From Pseudomonas hygromyciniae (lineage in GTDB: Bacteria; Pseudomonadota; Gammaproteobacteria; Pseudomonadales; Pseudomonadaceae), in the NCBI RefSeq assembly GCF_016925675.1, contig NZ_CP070506.1:2230501-2294500 (forward strand): a DNA stretch of 64,000 nucleotides, given 5' to 3'. The translations under genes were made by a program, and so were the position numbers. Of the stretch, positions 19,201 to 28,036 are shown one piece after another. The notes below the pieces were generated by a model. The model made no database searches. It was given only the letters and a program-made list of their open reading frames with translations, and was not told the origin of the DNA. The first letter of the stretch is position 1. Each line of letters opens with the position of its first letter.

Positions 19201-22200
19201 TTTCCAGGTTGTAGTTTTGCAATGCTTGTAGCCACTGTCGCGCAGAGGCTTGTGGGTCTGGAGTTTGAATGATGGGAAGGGTGTTGATGAACAGCCCGAG
19301 CATTTCATCAGCGCCGGGCAGACTTGCTGGCCTACCGGCGACGGTGGCGCCAAAACAGACGGTGGCTTGCCCGGTATAGCGCTGCAAGAGCATCAGCCAC
19401 GTAGCCTGGATCAGCGTGTTGGGCGTAACGCGCAGGCGCTGCGCGCACTCACGCAGATACTGGGTTCGATCCGCATTCCAAATCATGTATAGCGCCGCAT
19501 GACCTTGGAGATCTGATGGCGCACGCGGGACGATGCTGTTTGCCAGATTCGTCGAGCCACTGAACCCTTCCAGCTTGCCTCTCCAGAAAGTTTCCAGATC
19601 AATCAGGGACTGATTTCTCAACCACTGGATGTAATCACGGTAACTGCCTCGCTTAGCCGCTGGAGTCTGGCCATTGTAGATTTGGAACACTTCACCTAGC
19701 AGTCGCGAACTACTCCAGCCGTCCATCAGAATATGATGGCTGGTCCAGATAAGATGCATTCGCTGCTCATCGAGCTTGATCAATGTCAGCCTGACCAGCG
19801 GTGCGTGTAATAAATCAAAGCCTTTGTCTAGGTCATCCTTGGCTAACTGTTCAAGGTCTTGCGGCGTGACGGCTCGATTCTGCCAATCAATGATCTGAAC
19901 GGGCAATCGGGCCTTGCGGTAGACAATTTGCAGCGGTTCAGCCAGATCGCTGGAGGACCAGAAACCCGTTCGCAGGATCTCATGGTGCTGGATTACGCTG
20001 TTCCAGGCGCTGATGAAACGGCTACTATCCAGGCCTTCAACGGGTACCGACATCTGGTTGATGTAGAGCGCAACCTGCGCAGACTCTTGCGTATGGAACA
20101 AAATCCCCTGTTGCATAGGAGAGAGCGGATAGATGTCCTCGATGTCTTGCGAGGCTACAGGAAGTGTATTCAGGTGCTGCTGACTGAGCGCGGCGAGTGC
20201 GAAGTCTGATGGTGTCACGCCCGAATAGTGGCCATCGCAGCAGTGCTCAATGAGGGCTTTAAGTTCGCTAGCGTATTCATCCGCCAGGTGCTGGATAGTG
20301 CTTTCCTTGAACATCTGGGCGCTAAAGCCCCAGTTAAGACTTAATTCACCGCCATACACTTGGCCGTTGATGCTCAACCAGTTGTCCAGCGGGGCCTGCG
20401 GACTGCGTTCGGCACCAGCGCTGTCGTTGCACGGTGCGAAAAGCGCGTCTTTAGCATGGTCAAAGCTGCTGTCGAACTGACCTAAGTAGTTGAAGGTGAG
20501 TCGCGGAACGGGCAGTGCGCTCAGTGTTTGGCGTGCATGGTCATCGCCCAGATAACGTAGTGTGGCGTAGCCAATACCCTTGTCAGGAATGCGGCGTAAC
20601 TGTTCTTTGACATGGGTAATGGACTCTCCCAAATCGCTGGTCGTAGAGAGTTTTACCGGGAAAACACTGGTGAACCAACCGACAGTACGGGTCAGGTCGA
20701 CATCATCAAACAGATCTTCACGACCATGGCCTTCGAGTTGGATCACGCAGTCGGGACGCGACGTCCATCGTGCAATAACGCGGGCCAGCGCTGTAAGTAA
20801 CAGATCATTGATCTGAGTCCGATATGCAGCAGGGGCATCTTGCAGCAATTGACGGGTGAGTCGAGCGTCCAATCGCGTTTGTACACCACGGCCATGAGAA
20901 CGCTCCAGGCTACCGGCACTATTGTCGCAGGGTAGGGCAACGAAGGCATCACGCAATTGTTCCTGCCAGTAGGGCAGTTGCTGACGCAAGGCATCGCTAT
21001 GGGCATGATTGCTTAGTCGCTCGCTCCAGGTCTGCACCGAGCTGGTTTTTTTGGGCAATGTCAGTGATCGTGCGGCTTGCAATTGTTGGTAGATGGTTTG
21101 CAGATCCTCGAACAGGATGCGCCAGGAAACACCGTCGATCACTAAGTGATGAACTGCCAACAGCAAACGTTGACCGCCATCGTCCAGATTAATTAGAAGC
21201 GCGCGCAGCATAGGACCATTGGCCAGGTCCAGGCTACGCTGCGCGTCGGTGCACAGCCGAGCAATCTCATCGGTATCGTGGGCGGTAATCTGTTGAACGA
21301 CGGCCGGAACTTCACCACTGGCTTGGAAACTTGCCTGCCAGCCATGATCGCTTTCCCGGAAGATCAGTCGCAATGCATCGTGATGCTGGATCAGAGCGTG
21401 CAAGGCGCGCCCCAGTAAACCAGCCTGAAGTGTTGTGCTCGGTTTTAGCAGCACGGACTGGTTCCAATGATGGCGCTCTGGTATCTCAGTCTCGAAGAAC
21501 ATATGTTGAATTGGCAATAGTAGTGCTGTTCCGCTGACGGCTCCTTGGTCGACTGATACAGCCTGTGTGCCAGCCTTTGCTACCCTAGCCAAGCCCTCGA
21601 TGGTCTGATGCTGGAACAGTTCTTTTGGGGTAAAACCAATTCCTGCCTGGCGGGCACGACTGACTACCTGAATGGAAATGATCGAGTCTCCGCCCAGCTC
21701 GAAGAAGTTATCGTTCATGCCGATCTTTTCGAGCTTGAGGACATCCTGCCAGATGGCAGCGATGCGTTGCTCCATCTCGCTTTGCGGTGCGATGTAGGTT
21801 TGTTGCAGCAGGCCGGTATCTGGTGAGGGCAGGGCGTTACGGTCGAGTTTACCGTTGGCCGTCAGCGGCAAGTGTGGCAGGAACAGCAGGTGGCTTGGCA
21901 CCATGTAATCGGGCAGGTGCTCTTTCAGATGCGCCTTGATAGTTCCGCGCATGCTGTCTTGGGTTGTGATTTGGTCTGGGACGATATAGGCAACGAGCTG
22001 CGCCTGTCCGCTTTGGCCCTTTTGCGCCAAGACGACGACTTGGCGCACGGCCTCCAGATTCGACAGAACGGCTTCGATTTCTCCAAGCTCAATACGGAAC
22101 CCGCGAATCTTTACCTGATGGTCAATGCGCCCGATATATTCGATTACCCCGTCCGTTCGGTATCGGGCCAGATCTCCGGTGCGGTAGAGGCGCGCGCCGC

Positions 22201-25200
22201 TGCGGGAAAATGGGTCGGCGATAAAACGGGTTGCGCTCAGGTCTGTTCGGTTGAGGTAACCACGTGCCAAGCCTGCGCCACCTACATATAGCTCTCCGAC
22301 GCACCCTTGGGCTACAGGATTGAGGTCGGCGTCCAGCAAATACCATGATAAATCATTCAGTGGCCGCCCGATGGGGCTGGTGGCGTCGCTCGATAGGTCG
22401 GCCAGGCTGAGCGGTCGGTAGGTCACGTGTACCGTGGTTTCGGTAATGCCATACATGTTGATCAATTGCGGTGAGCTATCGCCGAACCGCTCGAACCAAG
22501 GGCGTAGGCTCTGAATCTCCAACGCTTCACCACCAAATATGACGTAGCGTAGTGCCAGCTTTCTGTCTGAGTGCGGCGTTGCACAGACACTGTGCATGAG
22601 TTGCTTGAACGCCGAAGGTGTCTGGTTAAGTACGCTCACCTGCTGTTCGCACAACAATGTGTAGAAGTCTTCCGGTGAGCGGCTGACTTCATGGGGTACG
22701 ATAACCAGCCGGCCTCCGTACAATAGAGCACCAAAAATCTCCCACACCGAGAAATCGAAGGCGTAGGAGTGAAAAAGGCTCCAAACATCCTGGGCGTCGA
22801 AGGAAAACTCTTTCTCGCAGGCGCTGAAGAGTCGCAGAACATTCTGATGGGCAAGTAGAGCGCCCTTTGGGTGACCAGTCGACCCCGAGGTGTAGATGAT
22901 GTAGGCGAGACTCTCTGCCTCTACCGGGACCCGGGGGTTCTCCACGCTGTAGCGGTTTTGCTTGTCGGACTCCAGCAGCACTATGCGGACCTTGGATGGC
23001 ACCGGTATCTGTTCAATCAGGGAGGCCTGCATAAGTACTAGTGCCAGGCCACTATCTTGGATCATGTAAGCGAGTCGATCATTCGGATAGGCCGGATCTA
23101 GAGGCACATAGGCACCGCCTGCCTTGAGAATCGCCAGCAAACCGATGACCATCTCCAGGCTTCTTTCACTAGCCAGTCCCACCATGACTTCGGGACCCAC
23201 ACCCTGCTCGATCAGTTGATGGGCCAACTGATTCGCGCGTGTGTTGAGTTGTTCGTAGGTTAACTGGCGTGTGCCCAGCGTCAGTGCTATGGCGTGCGGC
23301 GCACGTGTGGCATGACCTTCGATGAGCTGATGCAGACAACCAGTCTCAGGATATTGCGTGACACGTGGGTTCCATTCTTCAAGCGTCTGCTGCAGCTCGT
23401 CAGCACTGTGTAGTGCCAACTCAGCGATACGCTGTTGGGGCGATTTGATAATACTCTGCAGCAACGTTTGCCAGTGTTTGACCATACGTTCGATGGTTGC
23501 CCGCTCAAACAGGTCGGTGGCGTAAGTCAGGGCCGCGGAAAAACCATTAACTGACTCGAAGGTATTGAGGGTCAGATCAAACTGTGCGGTCCGGGTCTCC
23601 CATTTCAGGCTCTCAACGGAGAGTTCCGTCAGGTGTTCCTTGGATGGTTGTCCGCTGTTCTGATGATTGAACAACACCTGGAATAATGGGCTGTGACTCA
23701 GAGTGCGTTCCGGGCGCAGCGCCTCGACCAAGTGCTCGAAAGGCAGGTCCTGATGCGCTTGTGCCTGCAATGCCGTGTGCTTGACCTGTTGCAAAAACTC
23801 ACTGAATGGTAATTGACCATTCACATTGGCTTTAAGTACTTGAGTGTTGACGAAGAAACCGATGAGCCCTTCAGTTTCCAGGCGATTGCGGTTGGCGATA
23901 GGCACTCCGACACATATCTCGGTTTGTCGGCTATAGCGATGCAGCAGCGCCTGGAACGAGGCTAACAGCAGCATGAACGGTGTCACGTTTAATTGCTGGG
24001 CGAGCTGTTTGAGCGACAGGCTCAGTGAGTCGGATAAGGAGAACTCCACCTTCGCGCCACGAAAGCTCTGTTCGAGCGGGCGTGGACGGTCCAGAGGCAG
24101 TTCCAGCAGTGTTTGTTCGCCTCCCAGTTGTTGTGACCAATATGCGAGTTGACGCTCGCGTTCACCAGCATCCATCCACTGGCGCTGCCACATCGCGTAG
24201 TCGGCGTACTGCACTGGCAATGCCGGCAACGCAACATTCAGCCCCTGAATCTGGCCGGTGTATAGCGCAATCAGCTCCCGCACCATGACTTGCATAGACC
24301 AGGCATCGGAAACGATGTGGTGTTGAACGATAACCAGCACGTGGTCGTCCGTAGCTAGTTGCAGCAGTTTCACTCGCAGGAGAGGACCTGATTGTAGGTC
24401 AAACAATTTTTCAGTCTGTGTTTCAACATACTTCTTGATCGCTTGTTCTAGCTCATCGGTGGGTGCCAGCGTGTCCAGGGTTATGCTCAAAGGTGTCGCC
24501 TGATCGATGACTTGGACGGCCTGTTCGCCTTCAAGGAGAAAACGGGTGCGCAAGGTCTCATGACGTTCGATTAGCGAGCTGAAACTACGCTCCAGAGCTG
24601 GGACGTCGAGATCACCCTTGAGGCGCAGGGCTGCCGGAATATGGTAGGCAGCACTATCAGGGGCCAGTTGCCAAAGGAACCACTGACGTTCCTGAGCATA
24701 TGACAATGGCAGGGAGGTACTGCGTTCTTGTGCTACCAGCGGGACATGCACACTAGACGATGTCTTAAACGCTTGCACGAACGCCTGCAGCTCACTGTGT
24801 TCAAACAGACTTTTCAGGGCGACATCGCACTTGAGAGCTTGCCGGACCCGCGATATCACCTGAGTCGCAAGTAATGAGTGTCCGCCTAGTTCGAAGAAGT
24901 CATCCGTCATACCGACCTGATCGATCTTCAGCACTTCTGCCCAGATATTGGCCACCGTGCGCTCGATATCATTTTGCGGCGCAATGTAGGTTTTGCGCAG
25001 TTGATCGGCATCCGGGTGAGGTAGGGCTTTGCGATCAAGCTTGCCGTTGGGAGTCAGTGGCAGTGCGGGTAAGAACATCCAGTGAGGCGGGACCATATAG
25101 TCCGCCAGGCTCTGTTTGAGATGCAGCTTGAGGATTTGACGCAGTTCGCTTTCATCCCGTAGTGAATGGGGGACGAGGTACGCTACCAGTTGTGTCCCCC

Positions 25201-28036
25201 CCGGACCCTCTTGTGCTAGTACAGTGGCTTCGCGTACCTCTGGATGCTCAAGTAATCTCGCTTCGATCTCACCCAATTCAATTCGAAAGCCGCGAATTTT
25301 CACCTGATGATCGAGGCGGCTGATGTATTCAACTACACCGTCGTTACGGTATCGGGCCAGGTCCCCAGTGCGATACAGGCGTGCTCCAGGAGCCCCAAAT
25401 GGATTAGGCACGAAGCGTTCTGCAGTCAGCGCCGGTCGCTGGAAGTAGCCGCGAGCCAGGCCTTCTCCGCCAATCAACAGCTCGGCGCCAACGCCTATAG
25501 GTACTGCACACAGGTCATCATCCAGCAAAAACAGTGCGGTATTTGCAATTGGACGGCCGAGGTAAGGTTGGGTATGTGTTCGATCCAGAGCGTGGAGAGC
25601 GGACCAGATGGTTGTTTCCGTGGGGCCGTAGAGGTTCCATACCTGATCCGACAACACGAGCATACGTTGCGCGAGTTCTTCAGGCAGCGCTTCGCCCCCG
25701 CAGAACAGCTTGCAGCCCTGCAGCACCAGACTGTCGGGGCTGTCGAGCAGCATTCGCCAAGTAGAGGGGGTGGCTTGCAGAACCGTTATCTCTTCTTCGT
25801 GCACCAGCTTGAGCAACGAGTCAGGGTCTTGATTGATCGCCTGGCCGGTCAACGTCACGAGGGCGCCAACGGAGAGCGGCACATAGATTTCCAGGCCAAA
25901 AATATCAAACGAGAATGTTGTCAGCGACAAGACTCGGTCTTGACTGGAAACCCCGGGTAATCGCGACATGCTGGTGACGAAATTGCTCAAGGCTCCGTGG
26001 GACACCATCACGCCTTTTGGCTTGCCCGTCGAACCAGAGGTGTAGATTACGTAAGCCAAATGCTCCGCAAAGAGGGGTTGTCGTGGATTGACGTCGGGAT
26101 AATTTTCCAGCCAGTTTTGTGCCTGATCCAGATTCAACGCCTGAACACCATTGGGAACAGGCATCCGGGGTAGCACGAAACTCTGGGTCAGCAGCAAGGC
26201 GATCCCACTGTCCTGCATCATGTACGCTAGGCGGTCTTCGGGATAGCTAGGATCAAGTGGCACATATGCGCCGCCGGCCTTAAGCACAGCCAGCAACCCG
26301 ATAATCATCTCCACGCTGCGCTCGACGGCGATGCCTACCAGTACGTCTGGCCCGACACCCAGTTCGATCAACCTGCCTGCCAGGCGGTTGGCGCGGCTGT
26401 TGAGCTGTTGGTAGGTCAGTCGTTGCTCTGCGAATACCAATGCACTGGAGTTGGGTGAGAGTTTGGCCTGGTTTTCGATTAGCTGGTGAACCCGCAGTTC
26501 GCGGGGGTAGTCGACGGAACTTCTGTTCCATTTCTCAAGTATTAGCTGCTGTTCTGCAGTGTCGAGCATTGGCAGCTGAGCGACAGATTGCAGGGGGTTG
26601 GCCACGACCGCCGTCAGCAGGCATTGCCAGTGGCGGCTCATGCGTTCGATAGTGGCGGGTTGGAATAAGTCGGTGGCGTAGGTGAAGGACCCGCAGAACC
26701 CTTGTGGGGTTTCTAGCGCAGTCAAGGTCAGGTCAAATTGTGCGGTCGGGTTTTCCCAGCTCAGTCCTTCCATCATCAAACCGGAAAGTTGACGGCTACG
26801 CTCATCATGATCGGTGACGCTAGTCTTCTGATGGTTGAACATCACCTGAAACAGCGGGCTATGGCTCAGGCTGCGCTCTGGATGGAGTGCTTCGACGAGT
26901 TGTTCGAAGGGCAACTCCTGGTAAGCCTGGGCGTCAAGGGATGTTTGTTTGACTTGGGCAAGCAATTCGCTGAAGGGGCCGAGGGGTGAGATGTCCGCCT
27001 TGAGCACCTGGGTATTGACGAAAAAACCGATCAGCCCCTCGCTCTCGACGCGGTTGCGATTGGCGGTTGGCACCCCCACCCGGATGTCCGTTTGTCGGCT
27101 GTAACGATGAAGCAAGGCCTGAAACGAGGCCAATAGGACCATGAACGGAGTGACATTGTGCTGTTGAGCCAATTGTTTGATGCCTGTTCCCAGTGCATCG
27201 CTCAGCTCAAATGAGCACTGTGCCCCACGAAAACTCTGCACCGCCGGCCGCGGATAGTCCGTCGGTAATTCCAGTACCGGCTGTTCCCCGCCCAACTGCT
27301 GGTTCCAGTACGCCAGTTGCCGCTCGCGCTCGCCCGCTTCCATCCAGTGTCGTTGCCAGATGGCGTAGTCGGCGTACTGGATCTGCAGCGGCGCCAGGGT
27401 GATGTCCTGTCCCCGGACGAAGGCGCCGTAAACCTGCACCAGTTCGCTGACCATGACTTGCATGGAGGCGCCATCGGAGACGATGTGGTGTTGAGTCAGT
27501 GCCAGTACGTGGTCATCGTTGGCCAGGTGTAGCAACTTGACTCGCAGCAGTGGGCCGTTGTGCAGGTCGAAGGGTTGCTGGGTTTCGTGTTCGACGAAAT
27601 CTTTGATCTGCTGCTGCTGTTCGCTTTCACTCAGGTGTGTGTCTAGGCGGACTAATTCCACCGCGAGGGGCATGTGAGGGGCAATGACTTGCACCGCGCG
27701 CTCATCGATTTGCTGGAAGGTGGTGCGCAGGCTTTCATGACGCGCCACCAGGGCGTTGAAGGCGTGTTCCAGTGCGGGCACGTCCAGCATGCCGCGCAGG
27801 CGCAGGGCAGTGGGGATGTGGTAGGCGGCGCTGGTTGGGTCCAGTTGCCAGAGGAACCATTGGCGCTCCTGGGCAAACGACAGCGGGATCACCTCGAATT
27901 CGCTGCGCACTTCGGGGATCGGCAGGTTGGCGGGCGAGACGCCTTCGGCCAGCATCTTTTCCAGGTACAGCTTGCGCTTGTCCAGGGGCAGGGTGATGAA
28001 ACGCTTGGCGATTCGGGTGGCGACGCTCTTGTCCAT
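16229..28036 (-). CDS. pvdD: Pyoverdine NRPS PvdD-type: C-A(Gly)-T, C-A(Thr)-T-E, C-A(OHOrn)-T-TE
   Basis: A 3935-residue synthetase with three modules. Module 1 (A core near residue 660, carrier near 1050) has pocket D-I-L-Q-F-G-L-I-W, glycine-like. Module 2 (A core near 1715, carrier LGGDSIIS near 2113) has D-F-W-N-I-G-M-V-H, the threonine code, followed by an epimerisation domain (HHLVIDGVS near 2295), giving D-(allo)-Thr. Module 3 begins with a DCL-type condensation domain (IYPLSPMQQG near 2635); its A domain reads D-G-E-(C/A)-C-G-G-V-T, the type seen for N5-hydroxyornithine in pyoverdines. A type I thioesterase ends the protein (GWSLGG near 3750, His in AGHYD near 3910) and releases the finished peptide. 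Start and upstream stop share one base (TAATG), so translation is coupled to the upstream NRPS. Much of modules 1-2 appears less GC-rich than its neighbours. Confidence 0.93.
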   Translation of the reverse strand: MDKSVATRIAKRFITLPLDKRKLYLEKMLAEGVSPANLPIPEVRSEFEVIPLSFAQERQWFLWQLDPTSAAYHIPTALRLRGMLDVPALEHAFNALVARHESLRTTFQQIDERAVQVIAPHMPLAVELVRLDTHLSESEQQQQIKDFVEHETQQPFDLHNGPLLRVKLLHLANDDHVLALTQHHIVSDGASMQVMVSELVQVYGAFVRGQDITLAPLQIQYADYAIWQRHWMEAGERERQLAYWNQQLGGEQPVLELPTDYPRPAVQSFRGAQCSFELSDALGTGIKQLAQQHNVTPFMVLLASFQALLHRYSRQTDIRVGVPTANRNRVESEGLIGFFVNTQVLKADISPLGPFSELLAQVKQTSLDAQAYQELPFEQLVEALHPERSLSHSPLFQVMFNHQKTSVTDHDERSRQLSGLMMEGLSWENPTAQFDLTLTALETPQGFCGSFTYATDLFQPATIERMSRHWQCLLTAVVANPLQSVAQLPMLDTAEQQLILEKWNRSSVDYPRELRVHQLIENQAKLSPNSSALVFAEQRLTYQQLNSRANRLAGRLIELGVGPDVLVGIAVERSVEMIIGLLAVLKAGGAYVPLDPSYPEDRLAYMMQDSGIALLLTQSFVLPRMPVPNGVQALNLDQAQNWLENYPDVNPRQPLFAEHLAYVIYTSGSTGKPKGVMVSHGALSNFVTSMSRLPGVSSQDRVLSLTTFSFDIFGLEIYVPLSVGALVTLTGQAINQDPDSLLKLVHEEEITVLQATPSTWRMLLDSPDSLVLQGCKLFCGGEALPEELAQRMLVLSDQVWNLYGPTETTIWSALHALDRTHTQPYLGRPIANTALFLLDDDLCAVPIGVGAELLIGGEGLARGYFQRPALTAERFVPNPFGAPGARLYRTGDLARYRNDGVVEYISRLDHQVKIRGFRIELGEIEARLLEHPEVREATVLAQEGPGGTQLVAYLVPHSLRDESELRQILKLHLKQSLADYMVPPHWMFLPALPLTPNGKLDRKALPHPDADQLRKTYIAPQNDIERTVANIWAEVLKIDQVGMTDDFFELGGHSLLATQVISRVRQALKCDVALKSLFEHSELQAFVQAFKTSSSVHVPLVAQERSTSLPLSYAQERQWFLWQLAPDSAAYHIPAALRLKGDLDVPALERSFSSLIERHETLRTRFLLEGEQAVQVIDQATPLSITLDTLAPTDELEQAIKKYVETQTEKLFDLQSGPLLRVKLLQLATDDHVLVIVQHHIVSDAWSMQVMVRELIALYTGQIQGLNVALPALPVQYADYAMWQRQWMDAGERERQLAYWSQQLGGEQTLLELPLDRPRPLEQSFRGAKVEFSLSDSLSLSLKQLAQQLNVTPFMLLLASFQALLHRYSRQTEICVGVPIANRNRLETEGLIGFFVNTQVLKANVNGQLPFSEFLQQVKHTALQAQAHQDLPFEHLVEALRPERTLSHSPLFQVLFNHQNSGQPSKEHLTELSVESLKWETRTAQFDLTLNTFESVNGFSAALTYATDLFERATIERMVKHWQTLLQSIIKSPQQRIAELALHSADELQQTLEEWNPRVTQYPETGCLHQLIEGHATRAPHAIALTLGTRQLTYEQLNTRANQLAHQLIEQGVGPEVMVGLASERSLEMVIGLLAILKAGGAYVPLDPAYPNDRLAYMIQDSGLALVLMQASLIEQIPVPSKVRIVLLESDKQNRYSVENPRVPVEAESLAYIIYTSGSTGHPKGALLAHQNVLRLFSACEKEFSFDAQDVWSLFHSYAFDFSVWEIFGALLYGGRLVIVPHEVSRSPEDFYTLLCEQQVSVLNQTPSAFKQLMHSVCATPHSDRKLALRYVIFGGEALEIQSLRPWFERFGDSSPQLINMYGITETTVHVTYRPLSLADLSSDATSPIGRPLNDLSWYLLDADLNPVAQGCVGELYVGGAGLARGYLNRTDLSATRFIADPFSRSGARLYRTGDLARYRTDGVIEYIGRIDHQVKIRGFRIELGEIEAVLSNLEAVRQVVVLAQKGQSGQAQLVAYIVPDQITTQDSMRGTIKAHLKEHLPDYMVPSHLLFLPHLPLTANGKLDRNALPSPDTGLLQQTYIAPQSEMEQRIAAIWQDVLKLEKIGMNDNFFELGGDSIISIQVVSRARQAGIGFTPKELFQHQTIEGLARVAKAGTQAVSVDQGAVSGTALLLPIQHMFFETEIPERHHWNQSVLLKPSTTLQAGLLGRALHALIQHHDALRLIFRESDHGWQASFQASGEVPAVVQQITAHDTDEIARLCTDAQRSLDLANGPMLRALLINLDDGGQRLLLAVHHLVIDGVSWRILFEDLQTIYQQLQAARSLTLPKKTSSVQTWSERLSNHAHSDALRQQLPYWQEQLRDAFVALPCDNSAGSLERSHGRGVQTRLDARLTRQLLQDAPAAYRTQINDLLLTALARVIARWTSRPDCVIQLEGHGREDLFDDVDLTRTVGWFTSVFPVKLSTTSDLGESITHVKEQLRRIPDKGIGYATLRYLGDDHARQTLSALPVPRLTFNYLGQFDSSFDHAKDALFAPCNDSAGAERSPQAPLDNWLSINGQVYGGELSLNWGFSAQMFKESTIQHLADEYASELKALIEHCCDGHYSGVTPSDFALAALSQQHLNTLPVASQDIEDIYPLSPMQQGILFHTQESAQVALYINQMSVPVEGLDSSRFISAWNSVIQHHEILRTGFWSSSDLAEPLQIVYRKARLPVQIIDWQNRAVTPQDLEQLAKDDLDKGFDLLHAPLVRLTLIKLDEQRMHLIWTSHHILMDGWSSSRLLGEVFQIYNGQTPAAKRGSYRDYIQWLRNQSLIDLETFWRGKLEGFSGSTNLANSIVPRAPSDLQGHAALYMIWNADRTQYLRECAQRLRVTPNTLIQATWLMLLQRYTGQATVCFGATVAGRPASLPGADEMLGLFINTLPIIQTPDPQASARQWLQALQNYNLEIRDHEHASLADVQRWSGQGGTPLFDSIVVFENYPVDERLQEAEHNQLRFGEISTRDVTNFAMDLAINLGNTLTIEFLYLRNRFTPEATEQIRTSFETLLCAMLDNPDATLGSLAMLSNNEQQRLNQRNILAPLQETAPLLAEVIRSHAAATPGAVAVVCADAQLTYGELESRANRLAHYLIAQGIGPESFVGIALERSVDVIVAFYAVMKTGGAYVPLDIDYPQERVQWIVEDSAMSLLITHESLHSRFNQPWAPALIALDGLSLDSQPDHCPASAVLDDNLAYLIYTSGSTGKPKGVAVSHGQIRMHCQAIARRYDMDANTRELLFMSFAFDGAQERWLSTLASGARLVVRDNRLWTAEETWHALHQHAISIACFPPAYLQQLAEFAQTQEQAPPPVRIYCFGGDAVADANFELVKRALKPQYLTNGYGPTETVVTPLLWKVPVDAVCGAVYAPIGERVGERTLYVLDDALNAVPDGVAGELYIGGEGVARGYHQRPGLSAERFVADPFSTAGARLYRTGDLVRQRADGVIDYLGRLDNQVKIRGFRIELGEIEARLRDLSGVQDAVVVARETAGGKQLIGYVVASEVAGLGERLRGELQQDLPDYMVPVQILVLESFPLNPNGKLDRQALPDPDFKGREFIAPRNALEKALAVIWQEVLEVEQVGVTDNFFELGGDSLRVLKVLSKVRSQPELGLSLKLRDMMGKPTIAELSGYAAGEQNLDPLLLLNNRVANAEPLFCLHAGFGTVFDYEPLARRLDGQRSVYGLQCRMLLDRDWEDESLQAMAIDYAQYIRQKQADGPYHLLGWSLGGPLALLVAQELESQGQVVEFVGLVDAFNPTKGQAQPENDWSDDLRGFLAVIFDVAGERLPAIEIPAGSDIARLEQLIASVQSNVAGDSAYSSISTEELAHTFVVAMKLKALSEQLQVLPDTGCRPHCWWASTPQADFISPVPGALSDELITAGHYDILKNPDWLHDLLQQLPQNEAVTH

